In this document: positions 56,842 to 64,000 of the stretch, in pieces | Layout of the letters: each line of letters opens with the position of its first letter | How positions within the stretch are numbered: the stretch's first letter is position 1 | Source of the DNA: Jeotgalibacillus soli | Lineage (GTDB): Bacteria; Bacillota; Bacilli; Bacillales; Jeotgalibacillaceae | Reading direction: 5' to 3' | Length of the DNA: 64,000 nt | Assembly (NCBI RefSeq): GCF_000829435.1 | Contig: NZ_JXRP01000017.1 | Span: 62,001 to 126,000 of the forward strand | The notes under the pieces: model-generated | What the model saw: the letters and a program-made list of their open reading frames with translations, nothing else | Databases searched by the model: none | Told to the model about the DNA's origin: nothing | Program-made: the position numbers and the translations under genes

Positions 56842-57543
56842 ATGAACCACTGGGAAACATTCCTTGAACCATACAAGCAGGCGGTAGATGAATTGAAAAT
56901 TAAGCTAAAAGGGATGAGAACACAATTTGAATTGCATAATTCTCATTCTCCTATTGAATTTGTCACGGGACGTGTGAAGCCGATTGCCAGTATTTTAGAT
57001 AAAGCAAGTGAAAAAGGGGTTCTTCTTGAAAACTTGGCTACAGAAATTCAGGATATTGCAGGATTAAGAATGATGTGCCAATTTGTAGATGATATTGAGT
57101 TTGTGGTCGAGTTACTGAGGCGGCGAAAGGATTTTAAAATTATTGAAGAGAAGGACTATATCTCACATAAAAAACAAAGCGGTTATCGTTCTTATCATGT
57201 AGTGGTAGAATACCCAGTTCAAACAATAAATGGAGAGAAGCGTATATTAGCTGAAATTCAAATACGTACACTTGCCATGAATTTTTGGGCAACGATCGAG
57301 CATTCTTTGAATTATAAATACCGTGGTCAGTTTCCAGAGGAAATCCAAAACCGTCTTCAGCGTGCAGCTGAAGCGGCATTTCGCTTGGATGAGGAAATGT
57401 CCGAGATCCGTGAAGAAATTCAAGAAGCACAAGCCTTTTTCTCAGAAAAGAAGGAGGATGTGATCAAGGAAAGGCAGAAGGGGAATTCGAGACGCCGGCG
57501 AAACTATAATGAGCGTCAAGATAAAGGGGGCAAGGAGTCATGA
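56842..57543 (+). CDS. yjbM: Small alarmone synthetase YjbM (SasB/RelQ)
   Basis: A 233-residue monofunctional (p)ppGpp synthetase. The RelA/SpoT domain has [14 protein letters not shown] (substrate-binding), [27 protein letters not shown] and [21 protein letters not shown]. No hydrolase domain is present. The C-terminal 35 residues are Lys/Arg/Glu-rich and longer than in B. subtilis YjbM (211 residues as I recall). The ATG at 56842 follows GAGGTG and gives the usual [15 protein letters not shown] start. It overlaps nadK by four bases. Confidence 0.93.
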   Translation: MNHWETFLEPYKQAVDELKIKLKGMRTQFELHNSHSPIEFVTGRVKPIASILDKASEKGVLLENLATEIQDIAGLRMMCQFVDDIEFVVELLRRRKDFKIIEEKDYISHKKQSGYRSYHVVVEYPVQTINGEKRILAEIQIRTLAMNFWATIEHSLNYKYRGQFPEEIQNRLQRAAEAAFRLDEEMSEIREEIQEAQAFFSEKKEDVIKERQKGNSRRRRNYNERQDKGGKES

Positions 57544-58334
57544 AATTTGCAATCACATCAAAGGGGGACGCAAAATCTAATGCCCTCATGCATAAGATGA
57601 GAACGTATTTAAGAGAATTTAATCTGGAGTACGATGAAGATGAGCCTGAGATTGTGATTTCGGTCGGAGGCGACGGCACCTTGCTCTATGCCTTCCATCG
57701 TTACAGCTCTAGACTATCAAATACTGCCTTTGTCGGTGTTCATACTGGGCATTTGGGATTTTATGCGGACTGGGTACCAGATGAAATTGAAAAGCTTGTG
57801 ATTGCGATTGCCAAAACACCTTATCAAATTATAGAGTATCCTCTAATAGAAGCGATTATTCGCTATAAAAATGGCGGCAAGGAAACAAGATATCTTGCGC
57901 TAAATGAATCAACAGTAAAAAGTGTTGATGGCACACTCGTAATGGATGTTGAAATACGCGGTCAGCATTTCGAGGTATTTCGCGGTGATGGATTATGTTT
58001 ATCAACACCTTCCGGAAGCACCGCTTATAATAAAGCACTTGGAGGTGCCATTATTCATCCTTCCCTTCCATCGATTCAATTGGCGGAAATGGCATCAATT
58101 AATAATCGGGTATTCCGTACGGTTGGCTCACCTCTTATCATGCCGGCTCATCATACCTGCATGCTAAAGCCTGTAAATCGGGATGATTTTTTAATTACAA
58201 TTGATCATTTGACACTTTTACATAAGGATGTAAAGTCAATTCAATATCGGGTAGCAGATGAGAAAATTCGATTTGCCCGCTTTAGACCATTCCCGTTTTG
58301 GAAACGAGTTCACGATTCATTTATCGACGGGTGA
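57540..58334 (+). CDS. nadK: NAD kinase NadK (PpnKA)
   Basis: A 264-residue NAD kinase that makes NADP. The GGDGT motif is [15 protein letters not shown] near residue 45, the second motif is [11 protein letters not shown], and [15 protein letters not shown] near residue 155 completes the NAD site. It overlaps the yjbM stop by four bases with an AAGGGGGCAAGGAG ribosome site in the end of yjbM. In B. subtilis the same gene (yjbN) sits between yjbM and yjbO. Confidence 0.95.
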   Translation: MKFAITSKGDAKSNALMHKMRTYLREFNLEYDEDEPEIVISVGGDGTLLYAFHRYSSRLSNTAFVGVHTGHLGFYADWVPDEIEKLVIAIAKTPYQIIEYPLIEAIIRYKNGGKETRYLALNESTVKSVDGTLVMDVEIRGQHFEVFRGDGLCLSTPSGSTAYNKALGGAIIHPSLPSIQLAEMASINNRVFRTVGSPLIMPAHHTCMLKPVNRDDFLITIDHLTLLHKDVKSIQYRVADEKIRFARFRPFPFWKRVHDSFIDG

Positions 58335-58349
58335 GGAGGAAGAAGGAAT

Positions 58350-59234
58350 TTGTCTTATTCAATGCAGTGGACGGTGAATGAAATAGAGGAAAGTACCCTC
58401 TTGCGCAGCTTCCTTCAGCAAAAAAATATTTCAAAGCATGCATTAACAGAGATAAAATTTGAAGGCGGGCGTATTGAAGTAAATGGTGAGGAAGCAACCG
58501 TTCGAAAAATATTAACACAAGGTGATTGCGTGAAAATCACCTTTCCAGAAGAAAAAAGGAGTAATTCACTGATAGGGGAATCTATTCCATTATCAATTGT
58601 ATACGAGGATGAGACTGTTCTTGTGGTAAATAAACCTCCATATATGAGTACAATTCCGTCAAGAGAGCATCCTTCAGGCAGCTTGGCCAATGCCTTAATC
58701 GGCTACTATGATGAACAGGGTCTTTCTTCATCTGTACACATTGTCACACGCCTGGACCGGGATACATCCGGTCTTTTACTTGTGGCAAAGCATAGCCATG
58801 CCCATCACCTTCTGAGCCAGTCCCAGCAGAAAAGAGAAGTGAAACGGACCTATTACGCAGTTGTTCATGGTATGGTGAAACCACTTGTAGGAAGCATTGA
58901 TTCGCCAATTGGCCGGAAGGACACGAGTATTATTGAGCGAGAAATAAGGGCAGATGGGCAAACGGCGCTTACACATTATGTGGTTGAAAAATATGTGAAT
59001 GATGATAGCCTTGTCTGTCTTCGCCTTGACACTGGAAGAACCCATCAAATTCGCGTTCATATGAGCTCAATTGGCCATCCTCTTCTAGGGGATGATCTAT
59101 ATGGTGGACGAATCGATCGGAGTCTACGGCAGGCATTACATTGTGCAGAGCTTGCATTTATTCATCCTCTCACTGGAGAAGCTTTGTTGTTTAAGTCTGA
59201 GCTTCCACAGGATATGAAAGATCTTTTATCGTAA
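58350..59234 (+). CDS. yjbO: RluD-family pseudouridine synthase YjbO
   Basis: A 294-residue pseudouridine synthase. An N-terminal S4-like region (residues 10-75) is followed by VVNKPPYMSTIPS and the catalytic Asp in IVTRLDRDTSGLLLVAK, then LDTGRTHQIRVHMSSIGHPL. The RNA target (probably 23S rRNA) is not certain. It starts at TTG, with GGAGGAAGAAGGAA just upstream, and lies 15 bases after nadK, so it closes the yjbL-yjbM-nadK-yjbO unit. Confidence 0.9.
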   Translation: MSYSMQWTVNEIEESTLLRSFLQQKNISKHALTEIKFEGGRIEVNGEEATVRKILTQGDCVKITFPEEKRSNSLIGESIPLSIVYEDETVLVVNKPPYMSTIPSREHPSGSLANALIGYYDEQGLSSSVHIVTRLDRDTSGLLLVAKHSHAHHLLSQSQQKREVKRTYYAVVHGMVKPLVGSIDSPIGRKDTSIIEREIRADGQTALTHYVVEKYVNDDSLVCLRLDTGRTHQIRVHMSSIGHPLLGDDLYGGRIDRSLRQALHCAELAFIHPLTGEALLFKSELPQDMKDLLS

Positions 59235-59236
59235 AT

Positions 59237-59284
59237 AAAGAAGCCGAAGACAAGGAGTTTTGAAATCCCGTCTTCGGCTTCTTT
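59237..59284. terminator. Terminator after yjbO
   Basis: AAAGAAGCCGAAGAC and GTCTTCGGCTTCTTT form a 15-bp stem around an 18-base loop. It lies between two convergent genes, and the ends are suited to both directions. Confidence 0.82.
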
Positions 59285-59329
59285 AATGGAGAGATTATGG
59301 AAGGGATGAGCGAGCCGCCTGCGCTTTTC

Positions 59330-60070
59330 TTATAACTCATCATCTCTGAATTTTTCTGGTATATAGGGAAGAGAGGATGGGACGGATACGGTTTCCATTT
59401 CGGGATATCTGAGTGCTGTAAGTTTATTGCCAAAAACAGCTCCTGTATCAATGTTAACGGTCCGGTTCATGAAACGGGCGTCATGTATGGGGGTATGGCC
59501 ATAGACAACCCATGCATCTCCATTATATTCCTTAGCCCAGTCTTTTCGAACAGGAAGCCCTTTTTCAGTTTTTTCGCCTGTAGTATCGCCATACAGAACA
59601 AAGGAAGCTATTCGTTTATTCATTTGACCAATATCCTGATGCCTTATTCCAGCATGTGCAATGACTAATTTTCCTTCATCTAATACGTGATAAAGAGGAG
59701 AATTTCTATATAGGTGGATGAATTTACGAGAGATTTTTGTTCTTTCTTTCGGAGTGAGCTGATCGAGTTCAGCCACAGTCGTTTCAAGACCGTGAATGAT
59801 TTTCACATCATTTCCCTTTAAGTAGCGATAAAGCTTATTGCAGTGATTGCCAGGAACATAAAAGGCTGCCCGCTGATTGAAAAGCTGGTAGACATCCTCT
59901 ATAACACCTAGGGAATCCGGACCTCGGTCCGTTAAATCTCCTACAAACCCAAGCTTACGTCCTTCAGGATGAACAGGAATACCACCCTTCCAGTGGTAGC
60001 CAAGTATTTTGGTGAGTTCTACCCACTCTTGACGGCAGCCGTGAATATCTCCAATAATATCTAATTGCAT
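59330..60070 (-). CDS. prpE: Bis(5'-nucleosyl)-tetraphosphatase PrpE
   Basis: A 246-residue metallophosphatase of the PPP family. The metal motifs are [29 protein letters not shown] and [11 protein letters not shown], and the later [11 protein letters not shown] and [13 protein letters not shown]. subtilis PrpE splits Ap4A asymmetrically and has been linked to spore germination control. The start ATG follows a GGAGGAGATAG site. In B. subtilis prpE follows yjbO in the same arrangement. Confidence 0.92.
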   Translation of the reverse strand: MQLDIIGDIHGCRQEWVELTKILGYHWKGGIPVHPEGRKLGFVGDLTDRGPDSLGVIEDVYQLFNQRAAFYVPGNHCNKLYRYLKGNDVKIIHGLETTVAELDQLTPKERTKISRKFIHLYRNSPLYHVLDEGKLVIAHAGIRHQDIGQMNKRIASFVLYGDTTGEKTEKGLPVRKDWAKEYNGDAWVVYGHTPIHDARFMNRTVNIDTGAVFGNKLTALRYPEMETVSVPSSLPYIPEKFRDDEL

Positions 60071-60209
60071 TTTCTATCTCCTCCAGAGTGCAAGAAATCA
60101 TTAACAAAAAGTTTACCATGTATCTTGCTGAAAAATAAGCGACAAGCTCAAAAGAATCTGCTACCATAGTGTAGAATTTAAAGGTATTTTTGAGAGGAGT
60201 GTGAGAAAA

Positions 60210-61586
60210 ATGGCAGAGCAGGCACAGGATAAAGAACAAATCATGTTTGATAAGGATTTACTCGAAAAGGCGCTCCTAAATGGTGAGCTTGAAGTTTTTA
60301 GAGAAGAGTATTTTAATCTGCATCCTTATGATCGAGCTAAATTTTACTTGAGGTTAGAGCCTGAATCGCGAGAGCGTATCTACCAATTTCTATCTCCGGA
60401 AGAAATGGCAGACATTTTTGAAAATATTGAGCCAGAAGATGATGAATATAAAGATATATTGGCTGAAATGAATCCGCATTATGCAGCAGACATGCTTTCA
60501 AATATGTACACGGATGACGCAGTTGACGTATTAAACGAACTGAGCAAGGATCAGGTAGCTAGTTACTTAACCATCATGAATGATGAATCCGCACAGGAAA
60601 TTAAGGACCTTCTTCATTACGAAGAATATACAGCGGGTTCCATTATGACAACCGAATTTGTCTCCATTCCATCCAATTCAACCGTTCGATCTGCAATGGC
60701 GATCCTTAGAAAACAGGCACCAAATGCTGAAACCATTTATTATACGTTCGTGATTAACGATGAAAAGAAACTTGTTGGCGTTGTTTCATTAAGAGATTTA
60801 ATTGTCTCTGAGGAAGATGCACTAATTAAAGACATTATGTCCGATCGAGTTGTATCGGTTTCGGTAAGCGACGACCAGGAGGATGTAGCTAGAACAATGA
60901 AGGATTATGACTTTTTAGCGCTGCCTGTTGTCGATTTCCAGAACTATTTATTGGGAATTATTACAGTAGATGACATTATTGATGTATTAGATGAAGAAGC
61001 CTCAGAGGATTATTCAAAGTTTGCCGGGGTTTCTGATATGGATTCAAAGGATCGTACATCCTTAGGAGCGGCAAAAAAAAGATTACCATGGTTGATTATT
61101 TTATTATTTCTTGGCATGCTTACGGCCAATTTGATTGGCCAGTTTGAAGCAACCTTGGACCAAGTAGCAATATTAGCGGTTTTTATTCCACTTATCGCAG
61201 GTATGGCAGGAAATACGGGAACACAGGCCCTCGCTGTTGCCATCAGAGGGATTGCAACGGGTGATATTAAAGAAGAAAGCAAATGGAAGTTAATCATGAG
61301 AGAAGCAGGGACTGGTCTTATTACAGGCACAACCTGTGGTATAATTGTGATCGGTATTGTATATATATGGCAAGGGTCTTTTTTTCTCGGGATACTTGTA
61401 GGCTGTTCCGTTCTCGTCTCTCTAGTGGTTGCAACTTTAGCTGGATCGTTTGTGCCACTTATTATGCATCGTTTCAATATCGATCCGGCAGTTGCCTCGG
61501 GTCCATTTATTACAACTATCAATGATATTTTTAGTATTCTTATTTATCTTGGCTTTGCAACATTATTTATGAGTCATCTTATGTAA
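60210..61586 (+). CDS. mgtE: Magnesium transporter MgtE
   Basis: A 458-residue MgtE channel. The N-terminal superhelical domain (residues 1-130), two CBS domains (about 135-260, with YEEYTAGSIMTTEFVSIP and DFLALPVVDFQNYLLGIITVDD), a plug helix and five membrane segments (from about 290) are all present. GNTGTQALAVAIRG is the pore signature. The ATG at 60210 is ten bases after AGGAG; a GTG nine bases upstream is too close. No room exists for an M-box riboswitch in the 140-base gap from prpE. In B. subtilis mgtE lies elsewhere. Confidence 0.93.
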   Translation: MAEQAQDKEQIMFDKDLLEKALLNGELEVFREEYFNLHPYDRAKFYLRLEPESRERIYQFLSPEEMADIFENIEPEDDEYKDILAEMNPHYAADMLSNMYTDDAVDVLNELSKDQVASYLTIMNDESAQEIKDLLHYEEYTAGSIMTTEFVSIPSNSTVRSAMAILRKQAPNAETIYYTFVINDEKKLVGVVSLRDLIVSEEDALIKDIMSDRVVSVSVSDDQEDVARTMKDYDFLALPVVDFQNYLLGIITVDDIIDVLDEEASEDYSKFAGVSDMDSKDRTSLGAAKKRLPWLIILLFLGMLTANLIGQFEATLDQVAILAVFIPLIAGMAGNTGTQALAVAIRGIATGDIKEESKWKLIMREAGTGLITGTTCGIIVIGIVYIWQGSFFLGILVGCSVLVSLVVATLAGSFVPLIMHRFNIDPAVASGPFITTINDIFSILIYLGFATLFMSHLM

Positions 61587-61616
61587 TAACGGACAAACCC
61601 TTTAATCATTGAAAGT

Positions 61617-61651
61617 AGCGGATCATTTCCTGGGGAATGATCCGCTTTTTC
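61617..61651 (+). terminator. Terminator of mgtE
   Basis: AGCGGATCATT and AATGATCCGCT form an 11-bp stem around TCCTGGGG, followed by TTTTTC. Confidence 0.88.
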
Positions 61652-61656
61652 TTTCG

Positions 61657-61685
61657 TTGATTGTTTGAAGCATTCATGTTAAATT
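61657..61685 (+). promoter_or_regulatory. fabI promoter
   Basis: TTGATT (61657-61662) and TAAATT (61680-61685) are separated by exactly 17 bases. The FapR box overlaps the -10 element and the start. Confidence 0.6.
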
Positions 61686-61701
61686 AGTATCAGGTACTAA
61701 T
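61683..61701. promoter_or_regulatory. FapR operator of fabI
   Basis: ATTAGTATCAGGTACTAAT has perfect 7-bp arms (ATTAGTA and TACTAAT) and matches the FapR consensus TTAGTACCTRRTACTAA at 15 of 17 positions. It overlaps the predicted promoter, so FapR should repress fabI. Confidence 0.88.
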
Positions 61702-61730
61702 AACTTGTTATAAAACAGGAGGATATGAAT

Positions 61731-62504
61731 ATGACATTGTCATTAAAAGGGAAAACATTCGTTGTCATGGGTGTCGCAAACAAACGAAGTATTGCATGGG
61801 GGATTGCACGTTCTCTTGACCAGGCGGGTGCTGCGATCATTTTTACATATGCTGGTGAACGCTTTGAAAAAGGTGTACGCGAGCTTGCTGATTCACTTGA
61901 AGGTGATCACAAGTATGTATTGCCATGTGATGTTACAAATGATGAAGCGATTCGTGAATGCTTTGAAACAATCAAAAAAGAAGTTGGTGTTATTCATGGT
62001 ATTGCGCACTGCATCGCTTTTGCAGAAAAGGAAGAGCTTCAAGGAGAGTACTTGAATACAACTCGTGAAGGCTTTCTGCTCGCACATAACATCAGCTCCT
62101 ATTCATTAACGGCTGTAGCGAAAGAAGCAAGAGGATTAATGACTGAGGGTGGAAGCATTGTAACGTTAACCTACCTTGGCGGAGAAAGAATTCTGCCGAA
62201 CTACAATGTAATGGGTGTTGCAAAAGCATCCCTGGAAGCAAGCGTACGCTATTTAGCAGGAGATCTAGGTAAAGATGCAATCCGCGTTAACTCTATTTCA
62301 GCAGGACCTATCCGTACACTGTCTGCTAAAGGAGTCGGCGATTTTAACACCATTCTAAAAGAAATTGAAGAAAAAGCACCTCTTCGCCGCAATACGACGC
62401 AGGAAGAAGTCGGCGATGCAGCTGCATTCTTGTTCAGTCATCTTTCAAGAGGCATCACAGGAGAAAATATTCACGTCGATTCAGGCTATCATATCGTAGG
62501 ATAA
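61731..62504 (+). CDS. fabI: Enoyl-ACP reductase FabI
   Basis: A 257-residue short-chain reductase that completes each round of fatty-acid elongation. The cofactor motif is VVMGVANKRSIAWGIA near residue 12, and the active-site Tyr and Lys lie in NYNVMGVAKASLEAS. ISAGPIRTLSAKGV follows. The ATG at 61731 lies eight bases after AGGAGG; the ATG at 61725 is only two bases away from it. It is the target of triclosan in related species. B. subtilis has fabI at the same place before cotO. Confidence 0.95.
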   Translation: MTLSLKGKTFVVMGVANKRSIAWGIARSLDQAGAAIIFTYAGERFEKGVRELADSLEGDHKYVLPCDVTNDEAIRECFETIKKEVGVIHGIAHCIAFAEKEELQGEYLNTTREGFLLAHNISSYSLTAVAKEARGLMTEGGSIVTLTYLGGERILPNYNVMGVAKASLEASVRYLAGDLGKDAIRVNSISAGPIRTLSAKGVGDFNTILKEIEEKAPLRRNTTQEEVGDAAAFLFSHLSRGITGENIHVDSGYHIVG

Positions 62505-62517
62505 ATTTATGTTTCAA

Positions 62518-62548
62518 GGAGAACCACATATCGTGGTTCTTTTTTTGT
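62518..62548 (+). terminator. Terminator of fabI
   Basis: AGAACCAC and GTGGTTCT form an 8-bp stem around five bases, followed by TTTTTTT. Confidence 0.88.
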
Positions 62549-62640
62549 GAAAAGGGAGAGTATTGGCATGTCCAATACATCATTTTTATTTAAAGGACAT
62601 ACAATGAATAGAAATGTAATGGAAATGGAGGGGAAGGAAT

Positions 62641-63171
62641 TTGGACAAAAACAATCAGCAGCGCAAACGTCACGACCCCTTATTATACATTGATCAACCC
62701 GCATTTGAACGTCCTAAGCCTACAATGCAGCAGGTGTATCAATCAAGCAGAGCACCGGAAAAAGAGAAAACTGAAGAGAAAAAACTGAAAAAAAAGAGGC
62801 ATCCGTCTCAACCTAGCTTCGATTATGTAGAAGAAAGTCCTATTGATGTTAAGTCGAGTGATGCTGAGGTCCTTGGGGATGAGGTAAAAGCAGAACATGA
62901 CGAGGTGAAGCCTAAACGAAATTTATCACCGAGGCAGCGCTTCAAATCTGTCAAATCATTTAAGGATATGGATGTTGATGAAAGACTGAATTATCTTATA
63001 CCCTTCATAGGGAAGCAGGCACCATTTGTATGTACATTTTCTTTAAAAGAAGGTCGGAGCTTTAAAGGGATTGTAACGAAAAATGAAGATCCAAGCTTTA
63101 TTGTTTTAACCACAACGGGAACGGAAGAAAAAATAAATAGGAACGATCTTCTTAGCATCCATATAAACTAA
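62641..63171 (+). CDS. cotO: Spore coat protein CotO
   Basis: A 176-residue protein. The first 110 residues are charged and low in complexity (KEKTEEKKLKKKRHPSQPS). The C-terminal domain (about 100-176) has DERLNYLIPFIGKQAPFVC and FKGIVTKNEDPSFIVL, the CotO signature. CotO is a morphogenetic protein of the outer coat and encasement. It starts at TTG with GGAGGGGAAGG upstream. It lies between fabI and cotZ, the same order as in B. subtilis. Confidence 0.88.
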   Translation: MDKNNQQRKRHDPLLYIDQPAFERPKPTMQQVYQSSRAPEKEKTEEKKLKKKRHPSQPSFDYVEESPIDVKSSDAEVLGDEVKAEHDEVKPKRNLSPRQRFKSVKSFKDMDVDERLNYLIPFIGKQAPFVCTFSLKEGRSFKGIVTKNEDPSFIVLTTTGTEEKINRNDLLSIHIN

Positions 63172-63222
63172 ACCATTTTCTCTTCAGCGACCATCGTTGA
63201 TCGCTGAAGAGGCTGGTTTTTT
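63172..63222 (+). terminator. Terminator between cotO and cotZ
   Basis: CTCTTCAGCGA (63180-63190) and TCGCTGAAGAG (63201-63211) form an 11-bp stem; AACCA before and TGGTT after can extend it, and TTTTTTA follows. Confidence 0.85.
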
Positions 63223-63295
63223 ATTCATTACATGATTAAAAGATCTACCCTATTTCATTCAAAAAGTCAGGTCAATCAGGGGGTTCGCTTCATCC

Positions 63296-63832
63296 TTAGT
63301 CGCAAATGTTTAAATCTACATCTTTTATGCATTGAACTGCACAGAAGCATTTTAAATCAACGGTAATACAGCTGTCTGTTCTCTCGAAGTTTTCAACCTT
63401 GCAAAGTTTGCCAAGATTTATTTTACTTCCGTCATCCGACAATAGATTTACGTCTTTACGATCACGATCCTTTGGCTCTAAAACGCGAAGTGTTGCACAA
63501 CAATTGTCAAAAACATCTTCTACTCTGAAAAAGACAGAAATGCAGTCTTTATCATGTGGATTGTTTTCATCCTTAAAAAATGCATGGAATAACTTTCCAT
63601 CATCGTTTTGAAGTGTAAACACTCGAGTATCTGCACGTTTATTTCTTCTTGAAGGGCTTACAAGAGTTCCTAGCGGCTCAAGGAAACAGCTTGTTAAGCA
63701 TGGAATACATTCATCCTCAACCGCCTCATCCTGAATGTCTTTAATCGCACGTACTACCTCACAGACACAGCTGTTAACATTACGAATATTATCATCCTCA
63801 TCTCTAATACTACCTCTTCCACAACCACTCAT
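63296..63832 (-). CDS. cotZ: Spore coat protein CotZ/CotY family
   Basis: A 178-residue cysteine-rich crust protein with about 15 Cys residues, clustered as NSCVCEVVRAIKDIQDEA, DECIPCLTSC, DNCCATLR and KCFCAVQC. These are the hallmarks of CotY/CotZ, which assemble by disulfide bonds into the outermost spore layer (ExsY in the B. cereus group). A GGAGGAAAG site precedes the ATG. Position next to cotO favours cotZ, but the cotY paralog is closely similar. The 168 bases upstream to the window edge contain no gene I can support and presumably hold its promoter. Confidence 0.88.
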   Translation of the reverse strand: MSGCGRGSIRDEDDNIRNVNSCVCEVVRAIKDIQDEAVEDECIPCLTSCFLEPLGTLVSPSRRNKRADTRVFTLQNDDGKLFHAFFKDENNPHDKDCISVFFRVEDVFDNCCATLRVLEPKDRDRKDVNLLSDDGSKINLGKLCKVENFERTDSCITVDLKCFCAVQCIKDVDLNICD

Positions 63833-64000
63833 GATCTTTCCTCCTTTACTTTGGATTCTCTACAAGATATTCATCCTTACAGGGCATTGATTGGTCAATT
63901 GCCATCCCTTTATGAAAATAGGCATAAAAAATATAAAGTGTTACACACTACGAAAAAGAGCTTCCATATTGCCATTTAGAAGTGAGGGAACAAGCAATGA

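Noticed and set aside
60071-60209. Magnesium riboswitch (M-box) before mgtE
   Set aside because: The gap from prpE is only about 140 bases, lacks a terminator hairpin before mgtE and shows no M-box features.
61010-61522. 170-codon open frame antisense to mgtE
   Set aside because: It is the shadow of a high-confidence MgtE frame; its translation is Ile/Thr/Pro-rich with no family resemblance and no ribosome site.
63833-64000. Sigma-K promoter of cotZ (CATAAAGGG near 63910)
   Set aside because: No AC-type -35 element lies at the right distance and the -10 match is incomplete, so I did not annotate it.

Overview
The window comes from an endospore-forming member of the Bacillaceae (Bacillus in the broad sense): AT-rich Firmicute DNA with strong Shine-Dalgarno sites, gerP and cot spore genes, and gene order that follows the Bacillus subtilis yis-yit-med-comZ-fabHF-app-opp-spx-mecA-yjb-cot stretch as I remember it. 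It is not B. subtilis itself: clpB is present, and yjbA, yjbE, yjaZ and the ten/thi cluster are missing. Species cannot be named from sequence alone.

Layout. 1-3134: start of the gerP germination operon (minus), a DUF418 membrane protein, yisK, yisL. 3161-4623: a full-length IS3-family insertion whose transposase is broken by an in-frame TAG. 4672-18088: a block that I believe is absent at this place in B. subtilis: glnK-amtB ammonium uptake with two TnrA/GlnR-like boxes, a MATE exporter, a maltodextrin locus (cytoplasmic GH13 neopullulanase; malEFG transporter; membrane-anchored alpha-amylase; LacI-type regulator) and a CoA-disulfide reductase. 18104-22243: degV, yitT, yitU, yitV, yitW. 22425-28779: uppP, clpB with a CtsR box, yjzD, a decayed med, comZ, fabH. 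28849-43069: fabF and two complete oligopeptide ABC operons (appDFABC, oppABCDF). 43362-47265: a small membrane ORF, an IS4-family remnant, trpS with a Trp T-box, and a secreted DUF4015 protein. 47530-54821: yjbC, spx, mecA, coiA, pepF, a small membrane protein, yjbH, yjbI. 54980-61586: cwlQ, yjbK, yjbL, yjbM, nadK, a pseudouridine synthase, prpE, mgtE. 61731-63832: fabI, cotO, cotZ.

How the parts work together. The maltodextrin locus forms a pathway: surface amylase cuts starch, MalEFG imports the products (the ATPase must come from elsewhere), and the cytoplasmic enzyme degrades them, under a local LacI-family regulator and a cre site. Two peptide importers plus PepF supply amino acids. fabH, fabF and fabI carry FapR-like operators. 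Spx, its adaptor YjbH, MecA, ComZ, CoiA and the broken Med form a stress and competence cluster.

The window holds no CRISPR array, prophage or recognisable defence system. The more unusual observations are decay of med beside an intact comZ, a terminator-like hairpin built into one end of the IS3 element, three copies of a dispersed palindromic repeat plus a second structured repeat-like element, paired hairpins behind both binding-protein genes (malE and oppA), and paired operator sites around glnK and fabH.
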